Assembly (NCBI GenBank): GCA_022451045.1
Contig: JAKUOW010000004.1
Span: 1 to 64,000 of the forward strand
Direction of reading: 5' to 3'
Source of the DNA: Pirellulales bacterium
GTDB lineage: Bacteria > Planctomycetota > Planctomycetia > Pirellulales > Pirellulaceae
DNA: 64,000 nucleotides
Each line of letters opens with the position of its first letter. Position 1 is the stretch's first letter. Below are positions 26,817 to 36,328 of the stretch, piece by piece. A model generated the notes under the pieces. That model was not told the DNA's origin, did no database searches, and saw only the letters and a list, made by a program, of their open reading frames with translations. The translations under genes were made by a program, and so were the position numbers.

Positions 26817-27629
26817 TTACCACTGTTGCTCAACGATATGAGCCTGAGGTAAGTCTTCAACAGATTCGATTCCAAAGATTTCCAGAAATCGCTCCGTTGT
26901 GAAATACTTTGGCTTGCGTTTGTTTCCTTCTTCCCGTTCGATCCGCAATAATTGGCGGCGGACTAGTTGAGATAGCATTGAACCACTGTTTTGGTCTCTG
27001 AGCTTGTCGATTTCGTCACGGCGGATGCCCTGATGGTAAGCGACAATTGCCAAAACATCGACCGTTGCCTGTGATAGCCGTGCGTCGCGTGTGCGCCCGT
27101 AAAACTTCTCGCGAATGGAATGGAATTCCTCTCGAAGGGTCATCACGTAACCAGCACCTTGGCTCTTGATTTGAAATACTGCCCCTTCTGAATCGTATTG
27201 TTCATTGAGTTCCACTACGAGGTCATCTATTTCTCGAGGGGACACACCACGCATTAAGCTTGCAACGTAACGGCTTGTTAGCGGTTGATTTGCAGGATGT
27301 CCAACAAATAACATCGCTTCGAGAATGCTTGTCGGTGAAATTTCGGTTGAGGAGTCGACATGTTGCTGGTCTTGTAACAGCAATTCTGAGTCACGTTTTG
27401 CATCCGGATCATCTTCGTCAGATGCAGTCGCGACGTACGGGTTTTCTCCGTCGTTAAGGAGTTGCGAATATGCATTGCTCAGTTGATCAAGTGAGAGTCC
27501 ACCGTCATCGTCGGCATCAGCGAATCCATCTAGCCCAAGATTATTACCACCATCGACTTCGGGATCGCGTATTTCCTCAGCGCCTTCATGAGGGCGATGG
27601 TTCTCAGGTTGTGGCAATGCACTGGCCAT
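26817..27629 (-). CDS. scpB: Segregation and condensation protein B
   Basis: ScpB is the winged-helix kleisin partner of the SMC condensin complex. The conserved part is in the C-terminal two thirds: LEAMLFVGHPANQPLTSRYV, then VDVLAIVAYHQGIRRDEIDKLR and YFTTERFLEIFGIESVEDLP, which matches the family signature. The N-terminal 95 residues are acidic, low in complexity and longer than in most ScpB proteins. Start ATG 27629 (MASALPQ) is preferred over the track's upstream 27641. ScpA is encoded on the same strand about 5.6 kb upstream of it, not next to it as is common. Confidence 0.93.
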   Translation of the reverse strand: MASALPQPENHRPHEGAEEIRDPEVDGGNNLGLDGFADADDDGGLSLDQLSNAYSQLLNDGENPYVATASDEDDPDAKRDSELLLQDQQHVDSSTEISPTSILEAMLFVGHPANQPLTSRYVASLMRGVSPREIDDLVVELNEQYDSEGAVFQIKSQGAGYVMTLREEFHSIREKFYGRTRDARLSQATVDVLAIVAYHQGIRRDEIDKLRDQNSGSMLSQLVRRQLLRIEREEGNKRKPKYFTTERFLEIFGIESVEDLPQAHIVEQQW

Positions 27630-27803
27630 AACTGACACCAATAACTAATGATTGACAGGTAATTTTGTCGTATAAGGTTTGCTTCAATAGAGGGAGTAAT
27701 GTTCTTCAATTTTTTGGACTGAGGCAATACCAAACGACTTTTCATGCATGTCGTGCAGGTTGATGACTTGCACATTACAATCGCTGGTCAATACTAGTGA
27801 TAT

Positions 27804-28490
27804 ATGAGCTTTAGATTAGAGAATATTCGTGGACAGCGACCTGTCATCCTCCCATCACTATTACTATGTGATTTTGGCAATTTGGCTGCTGAGGTCAGTC
27901 GGTTACAGGATGCAGGCATAAATGCACTGCACCTTGATGTAATGGACGGACATTTTGTGCCAAATCTAAGTTACGGTATGCCGATCGTTGAAGGCTTGAG
28001 AAACCTCACTGACATGCCGCTAGATGTACATCTGATGATCTCCAATCCAACAAGTTATGTGCAGCAGTTTGTGGATGCAGGAAGTGATTTGCTAACGGTG
28101 CATGTTGAAGCGTGCGAGGATCCGGTTTCTGTAATTAAGCAGATCAATGAATCGGGAATAGCAAGTGGAATAGCATTAAATCCGGCAACAGAAATCGACG
28201 CTATCGATGCTGTGCTTGCCGATGTTGATGTGGTCCTTGTCATGAGCGTGCAGGCTGGATTTGGTGGACAGTCATTTCAACCGGTGGCGTTGGAGAAACT
28301 GAGACAACTCGCGGCATTAAGGGAAGCAAACGGCTATTCATGGTCTCTGGAAGTTGATGGTGGAATCAATACGAGTACCGTCAGAGACTGTTTTCAGGCT
28401 GGCGCGGATTGGTTTGTAGCTGGTTCAGCCATTTTTAAGCAGGAGTGCTATCAAGCTGCCACTAGGAATTTAGTGGAATTATGCACTTAG
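27804..28490 (+). CDS. rpe: Ribulose-phosphate 3-epimerase
   Basis: Rpe interconverts ribulose 5-phosphate and xylulose 5-phosphate in the pentose phosphate pathway. The 228-residue TIM barrel shows LPSLLLCDFGNLAAEV (start of the active site), LHLDVMDGHFVPNLSYG (metal-binding His, Asp, Met), DVHLMISNP (His), VLVMSVQAGFGGQSF and LEVDGGIN (catalytic Asp). All are family hallmarks. The first loop has Cys after Leu where many enzymes have SILSADF. No strong ribosome binding site is visible before the ATG. The enzyme could feed the neighbouring sugar genes, though it is a standard housekeeping gene. Confidence 0.96.
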   Translation: MSFRLENIRGQRPVILPSLLLCDFGNLAAEVSRLQDAGINALHLDVMDGHFVPNLSYGMPIVEGLRNLTDMPLDVHLMISNPTSYVQQFVDAGSDLLTVHVEACEDPVSVIKQINESGIASGIALNPATEIDAIDAVLADVDVVLVMSVQAGFGGQSFQPVALEKLRQLAALREANGYSWSLEVDGGINTSTVRDCFQAGADWFVAGSAIFKQECYQAATRNLVELCT

Positions 28491-28709
28491 TGTGCTGAAA
28501 GATTGAGTGGTCAACACAAAATTGCCGGTTGTCAGAGTCATCAATCAAGCGTAAAACGATATATCTATTGAGAAACACAAGCAATTTGTACTATCCTTCC
28601 CCCCTAATGGTGAATTCGCACCAAGTACATATGGCGTCATGCGAGGACTGCTTCAGGCAGTAGCAACGTCAGTAGTTTTGGTAAATCCAAGCCATATAAG
28701 AAGTAACGG

Positions 28710-29534
28710 ATGAGCACAGAGACCACAAAACGAGCAAAACGCGGCGTCCCAGAAGGGCTGTGGAAGAAATGCCCAGGGTGTAACGAGACGATTTACACCA
28801 AGACTGCGGATGAATTGCTTGGTTGTTGCCCTGAATGTAACCATCACTTCTATGTATCAGGTAAGGAACGCATTCGTCAGGTGCTCGATGAAGGCACATT
28901 TGAGGAGTGGGATGCGGACCTGATGCCGACGGATCCACTGCAATTCAAAGACAAAAAAGCATACGCCGATCGAATTGTAAGTGAACAGCAGCGAACCGGC
29001 TTAAATGACGCTGCCATTACCGGCACAGGCATGATTCGAGCTCGTCGTGTTGCACTGGGTTTAACGGACTCAGCTTTCATCATGGGAAGTATGGGTTCCG
29101 TAGTTGGTGAAAGGCTAACTCGGCTAATCGAGAGGGCCACCGAACAGAATCTACCGCTGATTATTATTAGCGGATCCGGAGGTGGTGCCAGAATGCATGA
29201 AGGGATTCTCTCCTTGATGCAAATGGCTAAAGTCTCTGCGGCATTGGCTCGATACGACAATGCCGGTGGTTTGTTCATTTCAGTATTGACGAATCCGACG
29301 ATGGGTGGTGTTGCAGCTAGTTTTGCGTCCCTTGGAGATGTCGTATTTGCTGAACCACGAGCACTCGTTGGCTTTGCTGGACCACGTACGATCAAGGCCA
29401 CGATTCGGATTGAACTTCCGGAAGGATTTCAAACGAGTGAATTCCTGTTAGAGCATGGATATGTCGACCGTATCGTGCCTCGCGATCGTCTCAAGAGTGA
29501 GATCGCCAGAACCATTGACTACTGTGGTAAGTAG
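28710..29534 (+). CDS. accD: Acetyl-CoA carboxylase carboxyltransferase subunit beta
   Basis: AccD forms the carboxyltransferase with AccA for malonyl-CoA synthesis. The N-terminal zinc ribbon is intact ([10 protein letters not shown] and [10 protein letters not shown], about residues 23-52). The crotonase-type core shows [65 protein letters not shown] and FAGPRTI. The 274-residue length is normal. AGAAGTAACGG precedes the ATG. A kinase gene follows 28 bases later, which suggests shared transcription. AccA is not in this window. Confidence 0.97.
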   Translation: MSTETTKRAKRGVPEGLWKKCPGCNETIYTKTADELLGCCPECNHHFYVSGKERIRQVLDEGTFEEWDADLMPTDPLQFKDKKAYADRIVSEQQRTGLNDAAITGTGMIRARRVALGLTDSAFIMGSMGSVVGERLTRLIERATEQNLPLIIISGSGGGARMHEGILSLMQMAKVSAALARYDNAGGLFISVLTNPTMGGVAASFASLGDVVFAEPRALVGFAGPRTIKATIRIELPEGFQTSEFLLEHGYVDRIVPRDRLKSEIARTIDYCGK

Positions 29535-29562
29535 CAAGTTTGATAAAGAGGTCTGATTGCTG

Positions 29563-30468
29563 ATGGGCTTGTTAGACAAGTTTAAGCGTCGTAGTGCCGA
29601 GTCACCGGCGGAGTCAAAAAAGAAGCCACGCAAAAAAGTAAACGTATCTAAGCGTTTTGAATTGATGCGGCGTGGTGTTTCCGGAACAATGTCTCAGTTC
29701 TTCATGGCTAAGGACAGAGATTCCGATAAAGTTGTTGGGTTAAAAGTTGCAGACTCGGAAAAGACTGCACCGTTTGAAGACCGTTTCCGAGAGTTGAAGA
29801 AGCCACCGGAAGGTCGCATTGCTGTTGAAATCGAGCATCCAAACGTGGTTACCACGTACGAGTACGGCACTACAACCGATGGTAAGTCCTACGTGGTTAT
29901 GGAGTACATCAAGGGTAAAGGGCTTCATAAATTACTTTATGATCGCGAGAGCATTCTTGAAGGCAGGCGAGTGAAGCTTGTCAGGCAGATGGCTGAGTCG
30001 ATCCGCGCTGTGCATCGCGCTGGATTTGTTCATCGAGATATTTGTCCGCGGAATTTTATTTGTGCACCGGACTGTGAATCACTCAAATTAATTGACTTTG
30101 GACTTACATTACCGAACCAGGAAGTCTACCACCAACCGGGAAATCGCACGGGCACTCCACTGTATATGGCTCCGGAAATTATTCGCAGACGCCATACAGA
30201 TCACCGAGTAGATATTTTTGCATTTGGTGTTACGGCTTATCAAACATGTACATATGAATTTCCATGGCCCGTAACAGATACAACGGGACTTGCCGCTTTG
30301 AGCCATGACACGCAAAAGCCGGAAGACATACTTTATCATCGGCCAAGGCTAAATAAGAAAGTTGCAGCAGCCATCATGAAGTGTATCGAAGCAAATCCAA
30401 AGGATCGCTTTCGTACTATGGATGATTTTCTATTGGAAATCAAAGATTGTGACTCAGATGATGAGTGA
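29563..30468 (+). CDS. Ser/Thr protein kinase (soluble)
   Basis: This Hanks-type kinase of about 301 residues has no membrane helix or extra domain. The glycine loop is weak (RRGVSGTMSQFFMA). The other motifs are present: GLKV (ATP Lys), IEHPNVVTTYEYG, FVHRDICPRNFI (catalytic HRD and Asn), LIDFGLT (DFG) and GTPLYMAPEII. The RDICPRN loop with Ile-Cys instead of Leu-Lys-Pro is uncommon. A Lys/Arg-rich N-terminus (DKFKRRSAE, SKKKPRKK) precedes it. Start ATG 29563 (MGLLDKF) is used instead of the track's upstream TTG. It sits 28 bases after accD and may regulate lipid synthesis or be simply co-located. The substrate is unknown. Confidence 0.9.
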   Translation: MGLLDKFKRRSAESPAESKKKPRKKVNVSKRFELMRRGVSGTMSQFFMAKDRDSDKVVGLKVADSEKTAPFEDRFRELKKPPEGRIAVEIEHPNVVTTYEYGTTTDGKSYVVMEYIKGKGLHKLLYDRESILEGRRVKLVRQMAESIRAVHRAGFVHRDICPRNFICAPDCESLKLIDFGLTLPNQEVYHQPGNRTGTPLYMAPEIIRRRHTDHRVDIFAFGVTAYQTCTYEFPWPVTDTTGLAALSHDTQKPEDILYHRPRLNKKVAAAIMKCIEANPKDRFRTMDDFLLEIKDCDSDDE

Positions 30469-30664
30469 TGTTCGTTCACACAACGGGAATGTTGGTTAGC
30501 GTGGCCAAATAGATGAGGTCTAACAGGACTAAATTACCCCGTTGATGACTTCTGAATCCACACATATACTGAGGGTTTCCACATGGGAAATGTAGACAAG
30601 CACTACAGAGTTAAAAGCTAAAACCGCATTACGAAATTTGCGAACCAGACAAGAGAGAAGTCAG

Positions 30665-30937
30665 ATGACGATCGACAGAAGTTTACGTATTCGCCGTGGC
30701 TCGATGGGAAACCGAAACGTGCTAACGCGAATTGAACGTCTTAAAAAACTAGCGGAAATGGACCGCTGGGAAGAAGGAGATTCCGTCTTTGGTCTGGCTA
30801 AGGTTCGTGTCGAAAAGGTTTCTATGAAGCGTAAGAAGAAGTCCAAAGTGGAAGAAGGTGAAGAAGAACTTCTCACAGCAGAAGGCGCCGAAGGTGCAGA
30901 AGGTGCTGATAACGCTTCGAACGCAGCTGAAGAGTAA
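30665..30937 (+). CDS. PVC-type small basic protein with acidic tail
   Basis: From ATG 30665 the protein reads MTIDRSLRIRRGSMGNRNVLTR, then RWEEGDSVFGLAKVRVEK and MKRKKKSK. This matches the small basic protein family of Planctomycetes, Verrucomicrobia and Chlamydiae that I know as TIGR04137. Its function is unproven, with a ribosome link suggested by its size and charge. Residues about 63-90 form an acidic, repetitive extension (EEGEEEL, EGAEGAEGA) that is not part of the basic core. GAGAGAAGTCAG precedes the ATG. The track start 27 bases upstream is not needed. LarA follows 7 bases after the stop. Confidence 0.85.
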   Translation: MTIDRSLRIRRGSMGNRNVLTRIERLKKLAEMDRWEEGDSVFGLAKVRVEKVSMKRKKKSKVEEGEEELLTAEGAEGAEGADNASNAAEE

Positions 30938-30944
30938 ATAACAA

Positions 30945-32231
30945 ATGCAAATTCAACTGGAATACGGCCGAATTGGCCTTTCCGTTGATATTCCGGACGA
31001 CCGACTGTCTGCAACTCTCAGCTACAAGGATGCAGTGCCGCTTGAGTCACCAATAAATGAACTGCGTGAAGTGCTGCGCGAACCACTTGGTACCCTTCCA
31101 CTTCGGCACGTCGCATCCGGATGTGAAAACGCATGCATTGTCATTTGTGATATCACGCGACCGGTACCCAACCAGCTTATTCTAGATCAGGCTCTCGCTG
31201 AATTATCGGCAGCGGGTGTGCCAGAGGAATCCATCACGATTCTCATTGCCACCGGTTTACATAGAGCAAGCACACAGAGTGAGATCGTAGAAATGCTTGG
31301 CGAAGATATCGCCGATACATACAACGTAATCAGCCACGACGGACATGATGAGACACAGCTAGTGTTTCTCGGGATGAGCCCACGCCAGGTGCCCATTTGG
31401 GTGAATAAACACTTTATTGAATCAGACGTAAAGATTACCGTTGGCTTGATTGAGCCACACTTCATGGCAGGTTTTTCGGGTGGAAGAAAGCTGATTTGCC
31501 CGGGGATTTGTGGTGTCGAGACGATCAGAGAGTGGCATAGTCCACGCTTTCTGGAACATCCCAATGCTCGTTCAGGAGTATTAAAAGGGAATCCCGTCCA
31601 TGAGGAAAACAGCTGGATTGCGGAACGCATCGGTTGTGATTTTATTATTAACGTCGTGATTGACGATCAACGACGACCGCTAAAATTTGTTGCGGGCGAT
31701 ATGAAGGAAGCGTTTTACGAGGGCGCTGCGTTTTGCAAAGATGTAGTCACCGCTATTGCTGATGAACCAGCAGATATCGTTGTGACATCTTCAGCCGGTT
31801 ACCCGCTCGATATCACCTTCTACCAATCGGTTAAAGGGATGAGTGCTGCTTTGCCAGTGATCAAGCAAGGTGGCACAATTATTCTGGCTGCAAGCATGAC
31901 CGAAGGAATTGGAAGTGAACCGTTCCAGCAATTATTCCAGGATCATGATGACATCGAGTCATTCATGCGGGCGATTCACGATCCTGAATATTTCGTGATG
32001 GACCAGTGGCAAATGGAAAAGCTGGCAGAAGTACTGCGTAAGGCAAATGTCATTGTGGTGACAGATGGAATTAAGCCGGAAGTGTTAAGCGGTCTGTACG
32101 TCGAATCAGCTGAATCCGTTGAAGCGGCGATTGAACAGGCTCTAAAGCGGCACGGTGATGACGCAACGATTGCCGTGATTCCCAAGGGGCCATATGTGCT
32201 GGCTGGTCTGGGCAGTGCAGAAGAGGACTGA
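30945..32231 (+). CDS. larA: Nickel-dependent lactate racemase family protein (LarA)
   Basis: LarA racemases use a nickel-pincer cofactor fixed to a Lys. The 428-residue length is normal. The family residues are in place: DITRPVP (Arg), ATGLHRAS (His), EPHFMAGFSGGRKLICPG (His and the cofactor-binding Lys, about residue 182), WHSPRFLEHPNA (His) and YQSVKGMSAA (Lys). The cofactor needs LarB, LarC and LarE, none of which is in this window. LarA homologues act on several 2-hydroxy acids, so lactate is not certain. It follows the small basic protein by 7 bases. Confidence 0.9.
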   Translation: MQIQLEYGRIGLSVDIPDDRLSATLSYKDAVPLESPINELREVLREPLGTLPLRHVASGCENACIVICDITRPVPNQLILDQALAELSAAGVPEESITILIATGLHRASTQSEIVEMLGEDIADTYNVISHDGHDETQLVFLGMSPRQVPIWVNKHFIESDVKITVGLIEPHFMAGFSGGRKLICPGICGVETIREWHSPRFLEHPNARSGVLKGNPVHEENSWIAERIGCDFIINVVIDDQRRPLKFVAGDMKEAFYEGAAFCKDVVTAIADEPADIVVTSSAGYPLDITFYQSVKGMSAALPVIKQGGTIILAASMTEGIGSEPFQQLFQDHDDIESFMRAIHDPEYFVMDQWQMEKLAEVLRKANVIVVTDGIKPEVLSGLYVESAESVEAAIEQALKRHGDDATIAVIPKGPYVLAGLGSAEED

Positions 32232-32267
32232 TCAGACTGATCAAGGCGAATCAAGTCGAGTAGTCAT

Positions 32268-33107
32268 CTATAGCCACAGTTTTAGACGCCCGTCAATCAT
32301 ATCGGGCAGTGCCTTTTTGACCATCGACTTGATTTGTTGGTCATGGTAGCGCGTGCTGAAGTGCGATGCGATAATACACTCGTTATTAAACTGGTCTTTG
32401 CGTGAAACAATGTCATCCAGGTGCATGTGACCGTGTTTGTGGATTTTCTCTTTACGATGATCCGGTGCCACGAATGTCATTTCAGTTATCAGGATTTTTG
32501 CTTCAAAGAATTCTGGATTGTTATCCAGTCCGGATGGAGCTGAATCACCAACGTATCCAATCAGTGGTGCTCGGAGCTCTTCTGATACCTCTGTGCCGGA
32601 ATTTCGCAAATCTCGGATTTCGTCACCACTTAAGTCACTGAATTCTGTCTTTAGTTTGTTGCGCCTCTGCCAAACGATGTAACCGACTGATGGAACCGTG
32701 TGCTTGGTTGGGACAACGGTTACCACTAATTCACGGGATAACTCGAATTCATCTCCCGGCATGACTCCAACTAGTTCACATGGCATGCGTCCACGATCGA
32801 GCTTTACAAAAGCATCAAGCATGGCGTTTACATCGTCGACGTTTTTTTCTGGTAAATAAATGACCGGTGGTTCCATCTTCATCATTCGTCGCCGTGCGAT
32901 GTACACGGGTAAGGCGACCAGATGATCAAGATGCGAGTGTGAAATGAACCAGTTGGGCGTTCCCATGAAGGACCATGGCTGTGCTCCCAAATCAAACCCC
33001 AGACGCAGTTCCGGTATCCGCCAGTATGATTGTACGGCGGCACGGGAATAGCCTTCGATCGTAAGGCCATCATGCTCATGAGTGATGACAGGTAGGTTGT
33101 TAACCAT
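32268..33107 (-). CDS. Metallo-beta-lactamase fold nuclease, ribonuclease Z-like
   Basis: The 279-residue protein resembles ribonuclease Z, the tRNA 3'-processing endonuclease. The metal motif HSHLDH (about residues 57-62) is followed by a conserved His in PTKHTVPS, an Asp in YVGDSAP, and a late His in [18 protein letters not shown] resembles the substrate-binding region. It is shorter than E. coli RNase Z (about 305 residues) and somewhat divergent, so a role in other RNA or phosphodiester cleavage is possible. No CCA is encoded on the one tRNA here, and such organisms need RNase Z, which fits. Confidence 0.8.
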   Translation of the reverse strand: MVNNLPVITHEHDGLTIEGYSRAAVQSYWRIPELRLGFDLGAQPWSFMGTPNWFISHSHLDHLVALPVYIARRRMMKMEPPVIYLPEKNVDDVNAMLDAFVKLDRGRMPCELVGVMPGDEFELSRELVVTVVPTKHTVPSVGYIVWQRRNKLKTEFSDLSGDEIRDLRNSGTEVSEELRAPLIGYVGDSAPSGLDNNPEFFEAKILITEMTFVAPDHRKEKIHKHGHMHLDDIVSRKDQFNNECIIASHFSTRYHDQQIKSMVKKALPDMIDGRLKLWL

Positions 33108-33187
33108 TGGTGCTTAACGACGGTGTGGGAAAAACGCTTGCTGGAAACCGTATTGGTATTATGATTACGATGCTCAGCTTGAAAAGG

Positions 33188-34000
33188 TCATCGCATTTGA
33201 TGCGGCATATCGTTTTGATCAGGAGTTTTGGCATCGTACTCTTCGACATTGGTCACATCAAGCGATTGATCAAACCCCTCGGCGGCGTTTAGCCAGATAT
33301 CACCGTGAACACCGTCTTGTTCCGCTGTTACGTTGTGATGCCTCACAAGTTCTAGAATGGCAAGGAAGACTCCAATGATTGCGGACTTGTGCATTCCGGG
33401 CACGAACATTGAAGTAAACGATGTCCTGCCGTTATGAAGGATCCGACGATGAATCTCTTTCATATACACGTGTATTGGAGTGTCGTCGCTGATCTCAACA
33501 GTAGTGTTGATTTGTTCGGAATCTTTTAGGATTCGGCCAATTGCACTAACCAGATCCCAAAGTTCTACATCCTGAATGGGCTGCTCTGCTACGTTTACTC
33601 GTCGTGGTGGCAGATCATTTGCTAATCGGATATTGCGTTGTTGCCATTCTCGGGCTTGCATCTCCAGTTGCAATGAAACATCACGGTATTGTTTGTATTC
33701 AAGTAAACGGTGGACCAATTCTTCCCGCGGGTCTTCAATGGCGTCTCCGTCTTCAATTACCCGCGGTAGAACCATGCGAGATTTGATTTCGGTAAGTGTA
33801 CTGGCGATGTCCAGAAAGTCACCAACCGCATTAATATCTAGCTGTTGAAGAACTTCCAGATACTCAAGGTATTGTTCAGAAATAATTGCGACGGGTATGT
33901 CGGTGACTTCCAACTCGTGTTTGCGAACCAGATAAAGCAGCAGATCTAACGGACCCCGAAATAAATCGAGATTCACTTGAAAATCACCTTGCTGAACCAT
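33188..34000 (-). CDS. scpA: Segregation and condensation protein A (kleisin)
   Basis: ScpA is the kleisin that bridges SMC heads with ScpB in chromosome condensation. The N-terminal block is characteristic: FRGPLDLLLYLVRKHELEV, then DIPVAIISEQYLEYL, FLDIASTLTEIKSRMVLPR and REELVHRLLEYKQYRD. The C-terminal winged helix region follows (FLAILELVRHHNVTAEQDGV). The 270-residue length is normal. The gene is on the same strand as scpB but about 5.6 kb away. The last residues (DAKTPDQNDMPHQMR) are variable. Confidence 0.94.
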   Translation of the reverse strand: MVQQGDFQVNLDLFRGPLDLLLYLVRKHELEVTDIPVAIISEQYLEYLEVLQQLDINAVGDFLDIASTLTEIKSRMVLPRVIEDGDAIEDPREELVHRLLEYKQYRDVSLQLEMQAREWQQRNIRLANDLPPRRVNVAEQPIQDVELWDLVSAIGRILKDSEQINTTVEISDDTPIHVYMKEIHRRILHNGRTSFTSMFVPGMHKSAIIGVFLAILELVRHHNVTAEQDGVHGDIWLNAAEGFDQSLDVTNVEEYDAKTPDQNDMPHQMR

Positions 34001-34446
34001 TTTCAGGGATCTCTGCTTTCATTTGTATTACTAAATAACAGCGGAATAATAATGGCATCGTTCAATTCACGCGATAGCAGAATAAAGCCACAACGCATAA
34101 GTGGTGATCGATTAATACCTCCTTAGAAGTGACTATTTCAAATAAATTGATATTGATCCAATCGGAAATGCCTTATATTGTCCGTACACCGGTGAGTTTT
34201 GAATAACCAAAAACACTCTAGCACCATTTCACCGGAGCACGAGTAGCGACGCGCAATACGTTTATTAGCTCTCCATTTAGCGTGGCAATTCTGCGACTGA
34301 TGATTCAGTTGCTTTTTGATATTCAACTTGTTTGATTTGTCGGGCAGTGGGCAACGATCTCAAGTGGCTGAAGCCATTCTGAGTGCTATATCGTGATCAG
34401 TTGGGTGATTCCTCGTTTAGCTCTTAGAGAGCCTGGAGTGTATGTC
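34001..34446. other. Intergenic region without recognised features
   Basis: This stretch of about 446 bases lies between scpA (minus) and the pentapeptide protein (plus), so it should hold promoters for both. The only track ORF (34138-34326, minus, 62 aa) lacks a ribosome binding site and a motif. I see no RNA gene, terminator or repeat that I can defend. Confidence 0.35.
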
Positions 34447-35088
34447 ATGATTCCAATACGTCACTCGGAAACAAATGATCTTCTCATGGAAGTAGATCAG
34501 GAAACTCTGCAGGGATGCCATTTAGGTGGAACGCAACTCAGTGGCGCGAACTTTGAAGGCCAGAACTTACAAGGTGCAGATTTCAATAATGCAGATTTGC
34601 GAAACGCGAATTTTGCAGGTGCTAATCTTGAAAATGCAAACTTTAAGTCGAGCAATCTAAAGGGTGCCATATTTGACGGTGCGTTTTGTCAGCACGTGGA
34701 TCTTACTGATGCATTTCTCGAAGAGTGCAGTATGCGAGACGCTGATCTGTCACACTCGATACTGCGTTATGCACGGTTAACCGATGCTGATTGCAGTGGC
34801 GCGTCGATGACACGTTGCGATATGAGCCTTGCGGACATGCGTTCGAATTTCAACGAAGCAAATCTAGCTCATGCAGATCTTCGAGGATCGAATCTTACAG
34901 GAGCCAACTTGAACGGCGTTAATCTTACCGGCGCGAATATGCTCGACGCGTTGATGGTTGATGTACGTATGGCTCGTGCCAAGATGGATGATGCAATCGG
35001 CCCGCACGGAAGACGAATAGAACGCGCGTCTTCCAGGAGTAAATCGAGTAGCCTCAAACGACCGTGGTGGCAATTCTGGCGGAGCTAA
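34447..35088 (+). CDS. Pentapeptide repeat protein
   Basis: The 213-residue protein (from ATG 34447) is mostly pentapeptide repeats of the A(D/N)Lxx type, about residues 25-190. Examples are NLQGADFNNADLRNANFAGA, NLENANFKSSNL and LRGSNLTGANLNGVNL. Such repeats form a right-handed four-sided beta-helix. In some proteins this mimics DNA, as in Qnr, which guards gyrase, but many have unknown roles. The C-terminus is basic (SRSKSSSLKRPWW). The start was moved from the track's GTG 34393 because TGGAGTGTATGTC lies just before this ATG. Its stop abuts the hemW stop on the other strand. Confidence 0.9.
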   Translation: MIPIRHSETNDLLMEVDQETLQGCHLGGTQLSGANFEGQNLQGADFNNADLRNANFAGANLENANFKSSNLKGAIFDGAFCQHVDLTDAFLEECSMRDADLSHSILRYARLTDADCSGASMTRCDMSLADMRSNFNEANLAHADLRGSNLTGANLNGVNLTGANMLDALMVDVRMARAKMDDAIGPHGRRIERASSRSKSSSLKRPWWQFWRS

Positions 35089-36252
35089 TCATCCATCATT
35101 GGGAACTAAAATCCGCGGCCAAATTGAATCACTAACAAGTAGCCCAGATCGGGTGAGCTTTATGTGGCCTGCTTGGTTTTGTAGCAATCCTCGCGACTCT
35201 AATTGATCGATTTCGTTTCCACAGATTTCAGATACGGTGAACCCGACTTCCTCTTCCAGCGTTTCGATACAGACACCCTCTAATCGCCTCAGTCCAAACA
35301 CCAGACGTTCACGGGCACGATCAATCGGACTAAGTTCTTCACGTTCGCCAACGGCTGATTTTCCTGCCAAAACATCATTTAGATATTTGGTGGTACTTCG
35401 GTGATTTACTTCGCGAACACCGTTCACAAACCGCGCGGCACCCGGGCCGAACGCGTGAAATGCCTTACCGGTCCAATAGATCTGATTATGGACACATCTA
35501 AATCCCGGTCTAGCAAAGTTAGATACTTCGTAATGCTCAAACCCGACACCAGTCAAATGGTCGATAGCATGTTCATACATGTTTCGCTCGACTTCTTCAT
35601 CCGTTAGTTCCAGAGCTCCAGATTGTAGGCTCTTCCAATACGCTGTGCCTTTTTCATATGTCAGCCCGTATGTGGACAAGTGCTGCGGTTTCAGATCGAT
35701 GGCTTGATTCAAATCGGCATGCCATGTTTCCAATGATTCCCCATGTGTACCAAAGATCAGGTCGAGTGATACCGAGTCTACCTTCGGTACGAGTAACTCC
35801 ATGGCTTGGTGAATATGAATAGCCTGATGGTCTCGCCCAAGCACCTTCAGCTTTTGGTTGTCAAACGATTGAGCACCCAGACTGACTCGATTTACACCGT
35901 GACGCTTAATGACTTCCAGTAAGCCAGAGGTGATGTCTTTCGGATTCGCTTCGATCGAAAACTCGGCGCCGTCAATCAACTGGAATTTTTTTTGAAAAAT
36001 TGAGAACAGCCGGTCTAACTGCTGACAGTTTAGTTCCGTTGGAGTTCCGCCACCGAAGAACAGTGTATCGATTTCCAAAACGTCGGGGAGCCTAGAGAGC
36101 TCCAGCTCAATTGCATCGAGATAGGCTTCATGTAAGTCCGGCCGTCCGGCAATCAATGTGAAATTACAGTACGGACAGCGATGTGCGCAAAATGGCACAT
36201 GCACATAGACGCTTCGAGTTTCTGTCGCGTTTGAATGCATGACGTTTAGCAT
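35089..36252 (-). CDS. hemW: Radical SAM family heme chaperone HemW
   Basis: HemW is related to coproporphyrinogen oxidase HemN but acts as a heme chaperone. The N-terminus has YVHVPFCAHRCPYCNFTL, the C-x3-C-x2-C radical SAM site followed by N-F. HemN has a fourth Cys here, and its absence points to HemW. Further family motifs are TLFFGGGTPTEL, EFSIEANP, VNRVSLGAQSFDNQKLKVLGR, SLDLIFGTHGE and YEVSNFARPG. The 387-residue length is normal. A protoporphyrinogen oxidase gene at the right edge is separate. Confidence 0.93.
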   Translation of the reverse strand: MLNVMHSNATETRSVYVHVPFCAHRCPYCNFTLIAGRPDLHEAYLDAIELELSRLPDVLEIDTLFFGGGTPTELNCQQLDRLFSIFQKKFQLIDGAEFSIEANPKDITSGLLEVIKRHGVNRVSLGAQSFDNQKLKVLGRDHQAIHIHQAMELLVPKVDSVSLDLIFGTHGESLETWHADLNQAIDLKPQHLSTYGLTYEKGTAYWKSLQSGALELTDEEVERNMYEHAIDHLTGVGFEHYEVSNFARPGFRCVHNQIYWTGKAFHAFGPGAARFVNGVREVNHRSTTKYLNDVLAGKSAVGEREELSPIDRARERLVFGLRRLEGVCIETLEEEVGFTVSEICGNEIDQLESRGLLQNQAGHIKLTRSGLLVSDSIWPRILVPNDG

Positions 36253-36328
36253 TGGTTTAGAGCTGCTGACATGCCGTATAGCGATGTCAGTCTGTTGCCC
36301 ACTGATTATACGTTGCAGACGACTTGAG

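Noticed and set aside
28877-29401. 174-aa ORF antisense to accD
   Set aside because: accD is unambiguous. The antisense frame is a codon-bias shadow.
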